A DNA stretch of 64,000 nt from Kitasatospora sp. SolWspMP-SS2h (GCF_003259315.1 NZ_QLLT01000004.1:310001-374000); one strand, 5' to 3'. Counted from the first letter of the stretch, positions 41,816 to 56,700 are shown. Notes: generated by a model from the sequence alone, not told the origin. Translations and numbers: made by a program.

Positions 41816-44760
41816 ATGCGCTTTCCCCTGGATTCGGACGCCGGTGGTGTCGCCGTCATCGGCATGGCGGGCCGGTTGCCGAAAGCCCCGGATCCGGAGG
41901 CGTTCTGGCGACTGCTGTGCGACGGGACCGACGCGATCACCGCGCCGCCCCCGGGCCGGCAGGTGGTGCGGCACGGCGGCTACCTGGACCGGGTGGACGG
42001 CTTCGACGCGGCGTTCTTCGGGATCTCCCCCCGCGAGGCCGCCGGCATGGACCCGCAGCAGCGGCTCGTGCTCGAACTCGCCTGGGAGGCCCTGGAGGAC
42101 GCCCGGATCGTGCCGGGCACGCTGACGGGCGGCCCGACGGGGGTGTTCGTCGGCGCGATGTGGGAGGACTACACCACGCTGGCCCACCCGGGCCCCGTCA
42201 CGCCGCACACCCTCACCGGCACCAGCCGGGGGGCCATCGCCAACCGCGTCTCGCACTTCCTCGGGGTGCGCGGACCGAGCATGACGGTCGACACGGCCCA
42301 GTCGTCGGCGCTGGTCGCGGTGCACCTGGCGGTCGAGAGCCTGCGCCGCGGCGAGTCGGCGCTCGCCCTGGCCGGCGGGGTGAACCTCAACCTGACCGCC
42401 GCCCGCGAGGAGGGGGCGGCGGAGTTCGGCGGCCTGTCCCCGGACGACCGCTGCTTCACCTTCGACGCCCGGGCCAACGGCTTCGTCCGCGGCGAGGGCG
42501 GCGCCCTCCTCGTGCTGAAACCGCTGGACCGGGCCCTGGCCGACGGGGACCGCGTCTACGGCGTCATCCGGGGCAGCGCGGTCAACAACGACGGCGCCAC
42601 GCGGAGCCTGACCGTGCCCAGTGCGCAGGCCCAGGAACAGGTCATCCGCGAGGCACTGGCCCGCGCCGGGGTGCGTCCCGCCGACGTGCAGTACGTGGAG
42701 CTGCACGGCACCGGCACCGCCGTCGGCGACCCCGTCGAGGCCGCCGCCCTCGCGGCGGCCTACCGGGGCCCGGCCCGGTCCGGCGACGCCGACGGCGCCC
42801 TGCGGGTCGGGTCCGCCAAGACCAACGTCGGCCACCTGGAAGGTGCCGCGGGCATCGTCGGCCTGCTCAAGGCCGTCCTCAGCGTGCACCACCGCGCACT
42901 GCCGCCGAGCCTCCACCACGAAACCCCCCACCCCGGCATCCCGCTCGACGCACTGGCGCTGCGGGTCCAGACCGCGCTGACCCCCTGGCCGCGGCCGGAC
43001 GCGCCCCTGCTCGCCGGCGTGTCCTCGTTCGGCATGGGCGGCACCAACGCGCACGTGATCGTCGAGCAGGCGCCCGGGCCGGCCGCCCCGCCGGTCCGGC
43101 GGCCCGCCCCCGGGGCCGGGCCCGCGCCGTGGATCGTCACGGCCCGGACCGCACAGGCGCTGCGCGCGCAGATCGGGCGCCTGCGCGCACACGTGCGCAG
43201 CCACCCGGACCTGACCGCCGCCGAGGTCGCGCACGCGCTGGCCACCACCCGGACCCGCTTCGCGCACCGCGCGGTCCTGCTCGGCTCCGCCCAGCTCGCC
43301 GCCGGCCGGGCCGGCACCCCGGGCCGCACCGTCTTCGTCTTCCCCGGCCAGGGCGCGCAGTGGGTCGGCATGGGCCGGGAGCTGTACGACGCGTACCCCG
43401 TCTTCCGGGCCGCCATGGACGAGTGCGCCCGGGCCCTGGCCCCGTACACCGACTGGACCCTGGCCGAGGTCCTGGACGGCGCCCCGCTCAACCGCGTGGA
43501 CGTCGTGCAGCCCGCCCTGTTCGCGGTGATGGTGTCCCTGGCGGCCCTGTGGCGCTCCTTCGGCGTCGAGCCCGACGCGGTGGTCGGGCACTCGCAGGGC
43601 GAGATCGCCGCGGCCCACGTCGCGGGCGCGCTGTCGCTGTCCGACGCGGCCCGGACCGTGGCCCTGCGCAGCCGCGCGCTGGTCGCGCTGACCGGCCGGG
43701 GCGGCATGGTGTCCGTGGCCCTGCCCGCCGAGCGGGCCGAGGACTACGTGTCGCGCTGGGGCGGCGCGCTGACGGTCGCCGTGGTCAACGCCCCCGGCTC
43801 GGTCGTGGTGTCCGGCGACACGCAGGCCCTGGCCGAACTGGTCGAGTCCTGCGCGGCGGACGGCGTCCGCGCCCGCGCGGTCCCGGTGGACTACGCCTCC
43901 CACTCCGCGCACGTCGAGGCGGTCCGCGGGCAGCTGCGCACCGCACTGGACGGGGTGCGGCCGCGGCGGGGCACCGTCCCGTACTACTCCGCGGTCACCG
44001 GCGGCCTCCTCGACGACACCACGGTGCTCGACGCCGACTACTGGTACCGCAACCTGCGCGAGCCGGTCCGCTTCGACCTGGCCGCCGCGGCCCTGCTGGC
44101 GGACGGGCACGACGTCATGGTCGAGGTCAGCCCGCACCCGGTGCTGCTGCCCGCCCTCGAACAGCTCCTGGACCAGGCCCGCGAGCGGACCGGCGCGCCC
44201 GGCGTCGCCACCGGCACGCTCGGCCGCGACCGGGGCGGGCCGGACGCCTTCCTGACCGCGCTGTCCCGGCTGTTCGTGGTTGGCGTGCCCGTCGACTGGT
44301 CCCCGGCCGTCGCCGGAGCCGCGCCGGCCGACCTGCCCACGTACGCCTTCCAGCGCCGTCCGTACTGGCTGCCCGAAGCGGCGGCCGGGCAGAGCGGCCG
44401 GACCCCGGCCGACCCGGGGGCGCGAACGGCGGACACCGCCGCGCCCGGCCCGGACCCGGACCACCCCGAACCGGGCAACGCGGCCGACACGGGCGACACG
44501 GGCGACACGGCCGCCGTGGTCACCGCGCAGATCGCGCTCGTACTGGGCCACGAGGACCCCGCGGACATCGATCCCGCGCTCACCTTCAAGGACCTCGGCT
44601 TCGACTCGATCACCGGGCTCGAACTGCGCAACCGCCTGGCCGCCGCCCTGGACCGGCCCCTCCCCTCCGGCCTCGTCTTCGACCACCCGACGCCCGCGGA
44701 GCTGATCGACTGGCTGCGCACCGGCCCCGGCGACCGGTCGGCCCCCGTCGCGCCGGCCGC
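41816..44760 (+). other. PKS loading module: KSQ - AT(methylmalonyl) - ACP
   Basis: KSQ at about 41846-43070: the active-site Cys is replaced by Gln162 ([10 protein letters not shown]), the mark of a decarboxylating loading KS. AT at about 43324-44215: [13 protein letters not shown], Ser593 in GHSQGEIA and Y693-ASH point to methylmalonyl-CoA. ACP at about 44510-44715: phosphopantetheine Ser931 in [13 protein letters not shown]. Methylmalonyl is loaded and decarboxylated, giving a propionyl starter. Confidence 0.9.
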
Positions 44761-47700
44761 CCACGACGACGACCCGGTCGTCATCGTGGGCATGGGCTGC
44801 CGCTTCCCCGGCGGGGTGGCCTCGCCGGACGACCTGTGGCGGCTCGTCGCGGCATGCGGGGACGCGATCGGCGGCTTCCCGGACGACCGCGGCTGGGACC
44901 TGGGCGCCCTGTACGACCCCGAACTGCGCGGCGCGGGCACCACGTACGTCGACCGGGGCGGGTTCCTGGAGACCGCGCCCGGCTTCGACGCCCCGTTCTT
45001 CGGCATCTCGCCCCGCGAGGCGCTCGCCATGGACCCGCAGCAGCGGCTCGTGCTGGAGACGGCCTGGGAGACCTTCGAGCACGCCGGGATCGACCCGACC
45101 TCGCTGCGCGGCAGCCACACCGGCGTGTTCACCGGCCTCTGGTCGTCCGGCTACGCGACCGGACCGGGCCTGCCGGAGGACCTGGAGGGCTACCTGCTCA
45201 CCGGCGTCGCGACCAGCGTCACGTCCGGCCGGGTCGCCTACCACCTCGGGCTGCGCGGCCCGGCGCTATCCGTGGACACCGCCTGCTCCTCGTCCCTGGT
45301 CGCCCTGCACCTGGCCGCCCAGTCCCTGCGTACGGGCGAGTGCTCGCTGGCGCTCGCCGGCGGTGTCACGGTCATGGCGACACCGCTGGGCTTCACCGAG
45401 TTCTCCCGCCAGCACGGCCTCGCGCCGGACGGCCGCAGCAAGCCCTTCGCCGCCGCGGCCGACGGCACCAGCTGGGCCGAGGGTGCGGGTCTGGTGCTGC
45501 TGGAGCGGTTGTCGGACGCCCGCCGCAACGGTCACCGGGTGTTGGCGGTGGTGCGGGGTTCGGCGGTCAACCAGGACGGGGCGTCGAACGGGTTGACGGC
45601 GCCGAACGGTCCGTCGCAGGAGCGGGTGATCCGGCAGGCGCTCGCCAGTGCCGGGTTGCAGCCGTCCGAGGTGGATGCGGTGGAGGCGCACGGCACCGGG
45701 ACCACGCTCGGTGATCCGATCGAGGCGCAGGCGTTGCTGGCGACGTACGGCCGGGGGCGGGACGAGCCGCTGTGGTTGGGGTCGGTGAAGTCGAACATCG
45801 GGCACACGCAGGCGGCGGCGGGCGTCGCCGGTGTGATCAAGATGGTGATGGCGATGCGGCACGGGCAACTGCCGCCGACGCTGCACGTGGACGCGCCCAC
45901 TCCGCACGTCGACTGGTCCTCCGACGGCCTCCGGCTGCTGACCGAGACCCGGCCGTGGCCCGACCACGGCCGCCCCCGCCGCGCGGGCGTCTCGGCGTTC
46001 GGCATCAGCGGCACCAACGCCCACCTGATCATCGAGCAGCCCTCCGACCCGGACCCCGGCCGCCTCCCCGAGCCCGCCGACCGGGCCGCCCCCACCGTCT
46101 GGCTGCTGTCCGCGAAGACCGACGCCGCGCTGCGCGCCCAGGCCGAGCGGCTGCACGCGTACGCGACCGCCCACCCCGACGTCCCGGCCGCCGCGATCAG
46201 CCGCGCCCTGGCCGCCCGCACCCGGTTCGAGCACCGGGCCGCGGTGGTCGGCGCCGACCGGGACGACCTGCTGTCCGGCCTGGCCGCGCTCCCGCCGGGG
46301 CAGCCCATCCGTACCGGCGGGACGGTGTTCGCCTTCCCCGGCCAGGGCGCGCAGTGGGTGGGGATGGGCCGTGACCTGTACGAGCAGTCCGAGGTCTTCC
46401 GCGCGCGCATCGACGCCTGCGCCGCCGCCCTGGCCCCGTACACGGACTGGTCGCTGGTCGACGAACTGCGCCACGGCTCGTGGGAGCGGGTGGATGTGGT
46501 GCAGCCCGCGCTGTTCGCGGTGATGGTGGCGCTGGCGGAGTTGTGGCGGTCGCACGGCGTGCGGCCGGATGCCGTAGTGGGGCATTCGCAGGGGGAGATC
46601 GCGGCGGCGTACGTGGCCGGTGCGCTGTCGTTGGAGGACGCCGCGAAGGTGGTGGCGCTGCGCAGCAGGGCGCTGGTCGCACTGGCCGGACACGGCGGCA
46701 TGGTGTCGGTCGGTCTCGGAGCCGACCGGGCGGGCGAGTTCGTGTCGCGCTGGGGCGGTCGGCTGACGGTGGCGGTGGTCAACTCGGCGGACAGCGTGGT
46801 GGTGTCGGGTGAGCTGGACGCGCTGGAGGAGCTGCTGACGGCCTGTGAGGCCGACGGCGTCCGCGCCCGTCGTCTGCCCGTCGACTACGCCGCCCACTCC
46901 GCGCAGGTCGAGGCGGTCCGCGAGCAACTCCTCACCGAGCTGGCCGACATCACGCCGCGTCAGGCAGCCGTCCCGTTCTACTCCACGGTCACCGGCGAGC
47001 CGGTCGACACCGCCGCCCTCGACGCCGCCTACTGGTACCGCAACCTCCGCGAACCCGTCCGCTTCGACCTCGCCGTCGCCCGGCTCACCGCCGACGGCCA
47101 CTCCGTCTTCGTCGAGGTCAGCCCGCACCCCGTCCTGGTGCCGGTGCTGGACGGCACCGCCACCGGCACCCTGCGCCGCGACCACGGCGGCCTCACCGAG
47201 TTCCTCGCCGCGGCGGGACGCCTCCACGCCGCCGGAACCGACGTCGACTGGACACCGGTCCTGCCCCGCACCGCACCCCGGGCAGACCTGCCCACGTACG
47301 CCTTCCAGCGCGAGCCCTACTGGGTGACCGCGACTCCGCCGGTGCCCCGTGACGACTGGCGGTACGAGGTGGCATGGGCACCCGCGAGCGGTGCCGCGCT
47401 CCCGGTGGAACCGGTGGACCCGGGCCGCTGGCTCGTCCTGGCCGCGCCCGGGCACCCGTGGGCCGAGGCCCTACGCGAACGCGGCTTCCCGGTGGCCGAC
47501 AGCTGGGACGCGACCGTCACCGCCGACGCCCGGCCGGACGGCGTGCTGTCGCTGCTGGCGCTGGACGAGGAGCCGCACCCCGACCACCCGGTGCTCCCGG
47601 CGGGCCTGGTCCGCACCCTCGACCTGGTCCGCACCCTCGACCCGGCGCGCGGCCCGGACCCGGCGAGGACGCCGGCCGCCCCGCTCTGGTGCGCGACCAG

Positions 47701-50700
47701 CGGCGCCGTGAGCACCTCGGGCACCGACCCGGTCACCCACCCGGCCCAGGCCCTGGCGTGGGGCACCGGCGCGTCCGCGGCGCTGGAGTTCCCGCACCAC
47801 TGGGGCGGCCTGGTCGACCTCCCCGCCGTGCCCGACCAGGAGAGCGTGGACGCGCTGCTCGTCGTGCTCGCCGGCACGGGCGAGGACCAGGTGGCGATCC
47901 GCGGCACCCGGCGCCTCGCCAAGCGGCTGCGCCGCAAGGCCCCGTCGGGCCCGGCCGCCCGGTCCTGGCGACCGCGGGGCACGGTGCTGGTCACCGGCGG
48001 CACCGGCGCGCTCGGCGGACACGTGGCCCGCCGCCTCGCCCGGCAGGGAGCGGAGCACATCGTGCTGGCCGCCCGCCGCGGCCCCGACGCACCCGGCGCG
48101 GCCGGACTGCGCGACGAACTGGAAGCCGCCGGGGCCCGGGTGACCGTGGCGGCCTGCGACGTCGCCGACCGGGACGCCCTGCGGGACCTCGTCGAGCGCG
48201 TCGGCGACATCCGCGCGGTCTTCCACACCGCCGGCGTGATCAGGGCGACCAGGCTGGCCGACACGACACCGGCGGAGTTCGCCGAGGTCGTCACGGCCAA
48301 GGTCGCCGGGGCGGCGAACCTCGCGGAACTCCTCCCGGACCTCGACGCCCTCGTCCTGTTCTCCTCCACCGCGGGCGTGTGGGGCGACGGCCACGGCGCG
48401 GCCTACGCCGCCGGCAACGCCTTCCTCGACGCGCTGGCCGCCCAGCACCGCGCCCGGGGCCGCGCCACGACCTCCGTCGCCTGGGGCATCTGGGCCGAGG
48501 GCGGCATGGCGGCCCTGGAGCCCGTGCAGCGCCAGCGCACCCTGCTCGGGCTCGGCGAACTGGACCCGGGCCGGGCACTCGACGCGCTCCAGGACGTCCT
48601 CGACCACGACGAGGCCCTCGCGGTCGTCACCGAGGCCGACTGGGCGCAGTTCGCCCGCGCCTACACCCACGCCCGGCCGAGCCGGCTGCTGCGGGACCTG
48701 CCCGAGGCCCACGGCCGACCTCAGCACCCCCGACCCGCGCCCCCCGCCGCCGGCACCGACCTGCTGGAGCTGATCACCACCCACGTCGCCGCGGTGCTGG
48801 GACACGCCGCCCCCGAACGGCTCGACCCCCGACGGGCGTTCCGGGAACTGGGCTTCGACTCACTGACCGCGGTGGAACTGCGCAACCGCCTGGCCGCCGC
48901 GCTCGGGGTGAAACTGCCCGCCACCCTCGTCTTCGACCACCCCACCCCGGCCCGGCTGGCCGCCCACCTGTCCGGCGACCGGGACGTACCGCAGCCCCCG
49001 CCCCTAGCCCCGGCCCCGGCCGCGACGGACGAGCCGATCGCGGTCATCGGCATGGGCTGCCGCTACCCCGGCGGCGTCGGCACCCCCGAGGACCTGTGGC
49101 GGCTGGTCGCGGACGGCGTGGACGCGGTCGGCGACTTCCCGGCCGACCGGGGATGGGACACCGACCGTCTCTACGACCCGACGGGAAACCGCCCCCGCAC
49201 GTCGAGCACGTCCCGGGGCGGCTTCCTCGACGCCGCCGGCGACTTCGACGCGGCGTTCTTCGGGATCTCGCCGCGTGAGGCGCTCGCCATGGACCCGCAG
49301 CAGCGCATCCTGCTGGAGACCGCGTGGGAGACCATCGAGCACGCCGGCATCGACCCGACCGCACTGGAGGGCACCCCCACCGGCGTGTTCACCGGCCTGT
49401 GGTCCACCGGCTACGCCGCCGGACCGGTCCCCGACGACCTGGAGGGCTACCAGGTCACCGGCACCGCGTCGAGCGTGGGGTCCGGCCGACTGGCGTACCA
49501 GCTGGGCCTGCTCGGCCCGGCCCTCTCCCTGGACACCGGCTGCTCGTCGTCCCTGGTGGCCCTGCACCTGGCCGTCCAGGCGCTCCGCTCGGGGGAGTGC
49601 TCCTTCGCCCTGGCCGGCGGCGTCACCGTCAACGCGACGCCCACGCTGTTCACCGAGATGTCCCGGCAGGGGGCGAGCGCGCCCGACGGCCGCAGCAAGC
49701 CCTTCGCCGCCGCGGCCGACGGGGCGGGCTGGGCCGAGGGCGCCGGCCTGCTGCTGCTGGAACGCCTGTCGGACGCCCGCCGCAACGGCCACGAGGTGCT
49801 GGCGGTCGTCCGGGGCTCCGCCACCAACCAGGACGGGGCGTCCAACGGCCTGACCGCGCCGAACGGTCCGTCGCAGGAGCGGGTGATCCGGCAGGCGCTC
49901 GCCAACGCCGGGTTGTCGGGGTCGGACGTGGACGTAGTGGAGGCGCACGGCACCGGGACGACGCTGGGTGATCCGATCGAGGCGCAGGCGCTGCTGGCGA
50001 CCTACGGTCAGGACCGTTCCGAGCCGCTGTGGTTGGGGTCGGTGAAGTCGAACATCGGTCACACGCAGGCGGCGGCGGGCGTCGCGGGTGTGATCAAGAT
50101 GGTGATGGCGATGCGGCACGGGCAGCTGCCGCCGACGCTGCACGTGGACGCGCCCACTCCGCACGTCGACTGGTCCTCCGACGGCGTCCGGCTGCTGACC
50201 GAGGCCCGGCCGTGGCCGGAGACCGGGCGTCCCCGCCGCGCGGGCGTCTCGGCGTTCGGCATCAGCGGCACCAACGCGCACGTGGTGATCGAGGCACCGG
50301 CCGAGACCGCCGCCACGGCCACCCCCGCCGCCGTCGTGCCGGTGCCGTGGGTGCTGTCGGCGAAGTCGGACGCGGCGCTGCGCGAACAGGCGCGCCGGCT
50401 GGGCGAGTTCACCGCCGCGCATCCCGAGGTGAGTGCGGCGGCGGTCGGGGGTGCGCTGGCTGCCCGGACGGTGTTCGAGCACCGGGCCGTGGTGGATGGT
50501 GCGGAGGCGCTGGCGGCGCTGGCGGAGGGTCGGTCGGTGCCGGGTCTGCTGACCGGGGTCGTCCGTCCACTGGGTCGGTCGGTGTTCGTGTTTCCGGGGC
50601 AGGGTGCGCAGTGGGTGGGGATGGGGGCGGAGTTGTACGGCTCGGAGCCGGTATTCCGGGCGGCGATCGATGCGTGTGCCGTTGCTCTGGAGCCGTTCAC

Positions 50701-53700
50701 GGACTGGTCGTTGGTGGAGGTGCTGGTCGGTGGTGGGTCGTTGGAGCGGGTGGATGTGGTGCAGCCCGTGCTGTTCGCGGTGATGGTGGGACTGGCGGAG
50801 TTGTGGCGGGCTCATGGTGTGGAGCCGGATGCGGTGGTGGGGCATTCGCAGGGGGAGATCGCGGCGGCGTACGTGGCGGGCGCGCTGTCGTTGGAGGACG
50901 CCGCGAAGGTGGTGGCGCTGCGCAGCCGGGTGCTGGTCGCCTTGGCCGGGCACGGCGGCATGGTGTCCCTCGCGCTGTCCGTCGAACAGGCCGCCGACTA
51001 CCTGGCCCGTTGGGGCGAGCGGCTGACCACCGCCGTGGTGAACGGGGCCTCGACCGTCGTGGTGTCCGGCGGCCTCGACGCGCTGGACGAGCTGCTGACG
51101 GCCTGCGAGGCCGACGGTGTCCGCGCCCGCCGTCTCCCCGTCGACTACGCGGCGCACTCCGCGCAGGTCGAGGCGGTCCGCAATCAACTCCTTACCGAGC
51201 TGGCCGACATCACACCCCACCCGGCAGCCGTCCCGTTCCACTCCACCGTCACCGGCGAGCAGATCGACGCCGCCGCCCTCGACGCCGCCTACTGGTACCG
51301 CAACCTCCGCGAACCGGTCCGCTTCGACCTGGCCGTCGCCCGGCTCACCGCCGACGGCCACGAGGTGTTCGTCGAGGTCAGCCCGCACCCCGTCCTGGTG
51401 CCGGTGCTGGACGGCGCCGCCACCGGCACCCTGCGCCGCGACCACGGTACCGTCGGGGAGTTCCACACCGCCCTGGCCCGCCTCCACGTCCATGGCGTCG
51501 CCGTGACCTGGCCGCACGACCGCCCGCACGGCGTCCGGCTGCCGCGCTACGCCTTCCAGCGCCGCACCTACTGGCTGACCCCCGCGGCCGGCGACCACGG
51601 CACCGGGCACCCGCTGGCGGGCACCACGGTCGAGCTGCCCGACGGGACCACCGTGCACAGCGGCCGCGTCTCCACCCGCACCCACCCCTGGCTGGCCGAC
51701 CACGCCGTCGACGACACGGTCCTGCTGCCGGGCACCGCCTTCCTCGAACTCGCCACCCTGACCGGCGGGACCCTGGACGACCTCGTCCTGCACCTGCCCC
51801 TCGCGCTGTCGGACGCGTCCACGGACCTCCAGGTCTCGGTCGGCGTCCCGGACGACGCCGGCCGCCGCCCGGTCACCGTGCACTCCAAGGGCGGCGACGG
51901 CTGGGTCCGCCACGCGTCCGGGACCCTCGGCGGCCGGGTGGCGGCCGGTCGCCTCGACTGGCCGCCGAGGAACGCCGAACCCGTGGACCCCGAAGGGTTC
52001 TACGCCGCCCTCGCCGGACTCGGCTACCGGTACGGACCCGCGTTCCGTGGCGTGCGGGAGCTGTGGCAGGGCGAGGACGAACTGTACGCCGAGGTGTCCG
52101 TCCCCGACGGCGCCCGCTTCGGCCTCCACCCCGCCCTCCTGGACGCCGCGCTCCAGCCGCTGATCCTGCTCAGCCCCGACACCCGGGTCCGGCTGCCGTT
52201 CTCCTTCTCCGGCGTCGCCGTGCACACCACCGGTGCGTCGTCCGTCCGGGTCCACCTGGTCCGCACGGGCACCGACACCTACCGCGCGACACTGGCCGAC
52301 CTGTCCGGCCGCCCGGTCGCGGACATCACCGCGCTGACCGTCCGTCCGGCCGCCGAGGCCCGGGCCGCGGTGCTGCACACCCGGTGGACGCCCCTCACCC
52401 CGGGCACGCCGACCGAGGTGGTGCCGAGCCCGGTGCTCACCGCGGGAGCCGACGCGGACTCCGTGCACGCCCTCGTCCAGCGGGCCCGCGCGCTCGTCCA
52501 GGACTTCCTGGCCGAGCAGCCGGAGCGGGCGGCCGCCCGCCTGGCCGTCCTGACCCGCGGCGTGGCCGGCGCGGCCGTGCGCGGCCTGGTCCGCAGCGCC
52601 GCCGCCGAGCACCCCGGCCGGTTCGTCCTGGTCGACGTCGGCGACGCGTCCGAGCAGGACGCGGTCCGGGCCGCCACGACGGCCGGCGACGAACCCGAAC
52701 TGGCCCTGCGCCCGGAAGGCGTCCTCGTACCGCGGCAGGCCAGGTACGTGCCGGAACCGGCCGCCCCCGACGGCGCGTACCGGCTGAGCGAGCCCGGCAC
52801 CGGGCGACTGGACGACCTGGCCCTGCTGCCCTGGCAGGAGGCCGCGCTGGAACCCGGGCAGGTACGGGTCGCGGTGCGCGCGGCCGGCCTGAACTTCCGC
52901 GACGTGCTGATCGCCCTCGGCATGTACCCGGACCGGCCCCCGCTGGGCGGCGAAGCGGCCGGCACCGTCGTCGAGGTCGGCCCCGGCGTCACGGCCTGGC
53001 GGCCCGGCGACCGCGTCACGGGCATGATGCCCGGCGCCTTCGGGCCGCGCGCGGTCGCCGACCACCGGCTCCTGACGGCGGTCCCCGACGGCTGGAGCTT
53101 CACCACGGCGGCGTCGGTGCCCGTCGCATTCACCACCGCCTGGTACGGGCTGTTCGACCTCGGCGAACTGCGCCCCGGCGACCGGGTCCTGGTCCACTCC
53201 GGCGCGGGCGGCGTGGGCATGGCCGCCGTCCAACTGGCCCTGCACAGCGGCGCGGAGGTCTTCGCCACCGCGAGCCCCGCCAAGTGGGACGCCCTGCGGC
53301 GCCTCGGACTGGCGGACGACCACATCGGTTCGTCCCGCGACACCCGGTTCGCCGACCGGTTCCCGGCCGTGGACGTCGTCCTCAACTCGCTCGCGGGGGA
53401 GCTCACCGACGCCTCCCTCCGGCTGCTCGCGCCCGGCGGACGGTTCGTCGAACTGGGCAAGACGGACGTCCGCTCGCCCGAGGACCTGATCTACCGGGCC
53501 TTCGACCTCAACGACGTCGACCCCGCGCGGCGCGGCGACATCCTCTCCAGGGTCGTGGCGATGCTCGCCGACGGGATGCTGGAGCCGCTGCCGGTCACCG
53601 CCGCGGACCTCCGCCAGGCCGCCGACTCCTTCCGGCTGATGAGTTTGGCCCGGCACACCGGCAAGATCGTCCTCACCGTGCCCCGGCCGATCGACCCCGA

Positions 53701-56700
53701 CGGCACCGTACTGATCACCGGCGGCACCGGCACCCTCGGCCAGGCCGTCGCCCGGCACCTGGCGTCCCGCCACGGGGTGCGGCACCTGCTGCTCGTCAGC
53801 CGCCGCGGCGGCGCGGTGCCGCAGCTGGAGCAGCTGGAGGACGTCGACGTGCGGGTGGCGGCCTGCGACGTCGCCGACCGGGACGCGCTGGCGGCCGTCC
53901 TGGACACGATCCCGGCCGCGCACCCGCTCACCGCCGTCGTCCACGCGGCCGGCGTGCTCGACGACACCGTCGTGGCACGGCTGACCCCGGAGCAGCTCGA
54001 CCGGGTGCTGCGCCCCAAGGTCGACGGTGCCTGGCACCTGCACGAGCTGACCCGCGCGCACGACCCCGCCGCCTTCGTGCTGTTCTCCGCAGCCGCGGGT
54101 GTGCTCGGCAACGCCGGCCAGGCCGGCTACGCCGCCGCGAACTCCTACCTCGACGCGTTCGCCGCCCACCGGCAGGCCCTCGGACTGCCCGCCGTGTCGA
54201 TGGCCTGGGGCCACTGGGAGCAGGAGAGCGGCATGACCGCCCACCTCACCGCGGTCGACCGCCGACGCCTCGCCCGCAAGGGCGTCCGCCCCCTCGGCAC
54301 CGAACGCGCCCTGGCCATGTTCGACACCGCACTGGCCGCCGGACGCCCCGCGCTGACCACGGCCGACCTCTCGATGCCGCAGGCCCTGCCGACGCCCAAG
54401 GCCCCCGCGTCGGACCTGCTGTCCCTGGTGACCGCCCACACCGCCACCGTCCTCGGCCACTCCGACACCGCCGCGATCACCCCCGGACTCGCCTTCCGCG
54501 ACCTCGGCTTCGACTCCCTCACCTCCGTCGAACTGCGCAACCGCCTCGCCGGAGCCACCGGCCTGCGGCTGCCCGCGACCCTCGTCTTCGACCACCCCAC
54601 CCCCGCCGACCTCGCCGACCACCTCGCGGCCGAACTCTCCGGTGCGCCCAAGGGCGTTGAGCCGGTGGCGTCGGTGGCGTCGGTGGCGTCGGCGGCGTCG
54701 GCGGGTGGTGGGGCCGATCCGGTGGTGATCGTGGGGATGGGGTGTCGGCTGCCGGGCGGGGTGGGGTCGCCGGAGGAGTTGTGGGAGCTGGTCGCGGGCG
54801 GGGTGGACGCGATCGGGGGGTTCCCGTCGGACCGCGGATGGGACATCGGCCGCCTCTACGATCCGGCCGGCGGTCCGGGGACGTCGTACACGCGGTCGGG
54901 CGGTTTCCTCGCGGACGCGGCGGGCTTCGACGCGGAGTTCTTCGGGATCTCGCCGCGTGAGGCGTTGGCTATGGACCCGCAGCAGCGGGTGCTGCTGGAG
55001 ACGGCGTGGGAGACGTTCGAGGACGCGGGCATCGACCCGACGTCGCTGCGCGGCACCCAGACGGGTGTGTTCACCGGCATCTGGTCCTCCGGCTACGTCG
55101 GCAGCCCCGACCAGGCGCCGCCCGACACCGAGGGCTACCTCGCCACCGGCATCTCGCCGAGCATCACCTCCGGCCGGGTCTCCTACCTGCTGGGCCTCCA
55201 GGGCCAGGCCATCTCCATCGACTCCGCCTGTTCCTCGTCCCTGATGGCGATCCACCTCGCCGCGCAGGCACTGCGCTCGGGCGAGTGCTCGCTGGCCCTG
55301 GCCGGCGGGGTGACCGTGAGCGTGACACCCCTTCAGTTCACGGAGTTCTCCCGCCAGTGCGCGCTGGCTCCCGACGGTCGGTGCAAGCCCTTCTCGTCGA
55401 CGGCCGACGGGACGGCGTGGGGCGAGGGTTCGGGTCTGGTGCTGCTGGAGCGGTTGTCGGACGCCCGTCGCAACGGGCACCGGGTGCTGGCGGTGGTGCG
55501 GGGTTCGGCGGTCAACCAGGACGGCGCGTCCAACGGCCTGACCGCGCCCAACGGCCTCTCCCAGGAGCGGGTGATCCGGCAGGCGCTCGCCAACGCCGGG
55601 TTGTCGGGGTCGGAGGTGGACGTGGTGGAGGCGCACGGCACGGGAACGACGCTGGGTGACCCGATCGAGGCGCAGGCGCTGTTGGCGACGTACGGTCAGG
55701 ACCGGGACGAGCCGCTGTGGTTGGGGTCGGTGAAGTCCAACATCGGCCACACCCAGGCCGCGGCCGGGGTGGCAGGTGTGATCAAGATGGTGATGGCGAT
55801 GCGGCACGCCGAACTGCCGCCGACGCTGCACGTCCAGGAGCCCACGCCGCACGTCGAGTGGGACACCGGTGACATCCGGCTGCTGACCGAGGCCCGGCCG
55901 TGGCCGGAGACCGGGCGTCCCCGCCGCGCGGGCGTCTCGGCCTTCGGGGCCAGCGGCACCAACGCCCACGTCGTCATCGAACAGTTCCCCGAGCAGACTC
56001 TCGAGCAGAACCCCGAAGAGCCCGACGCGGACGACTCCACGGAGCCCACCGTGTGGCTGCTCTCCGGCAAGACGGACGACGCCCTCCGCGCCCAGGCCCG
56101 ACGGCTCGCGGACCACCTCACCGCCCACCCCGGCCTCCGACCGGCCGCGATCGGCCGGGCCCTCGCCACCACCCGCACCGCGCTCGCCCACCGGGCGGCC
56201 CTGACGGGCAGCACCCGGGCCGACCTCATGGCGGACCTGGCCGCCCTCGCCGACGGAGACCCCCGCATCGTCACGGGAGTCGCCGGTTCGGCGAGTCGGT
56301 CGGTGTTCGTGTTTCCGGGGCAGGGTGCGCAGTGGGTGGGGATGGGGGCGGAGTTGTACGGCGCGGAGCGGGTGTTCCGGGCGGCGATCGACGCGTGCGA
56401 GGCGGCGTTGGCGCCTTACGTCGACTGGTCGTTGGTGGAGGTGCTGACCGGTGGTGGCTCGTTGGATCGGGTGGATGTGGTGCAGCCGGCGCTGTTCGCG
56501 GTGATGGTGGCGCTGGCCGAACTGTGGCGGTCGCACGGTGTGGAGCCGGATGCGGTGGTGGGGCATTCGCAGGGGGAGATCGCGGCGGCGTACGTGGCGG
56601 GCGCGCTGTCGTTGGAGGACGCGGCGAAGGTGGTGGCGCTGCGCAGCCGGGCGCTGGTCGCGCTGGCCGGGCAGGGCGGCATGGTGTCGATAGGTCTCGG

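Noticed and set aside
49530-49550. Module 2 KS active site DTGCSS considered as an inactive KS
   Set aside because: The Cys, both His motifs (HGTGTT, KSNIGH) and length are intact; Ala to Gly before the Cys is unlikely to abolish activity.
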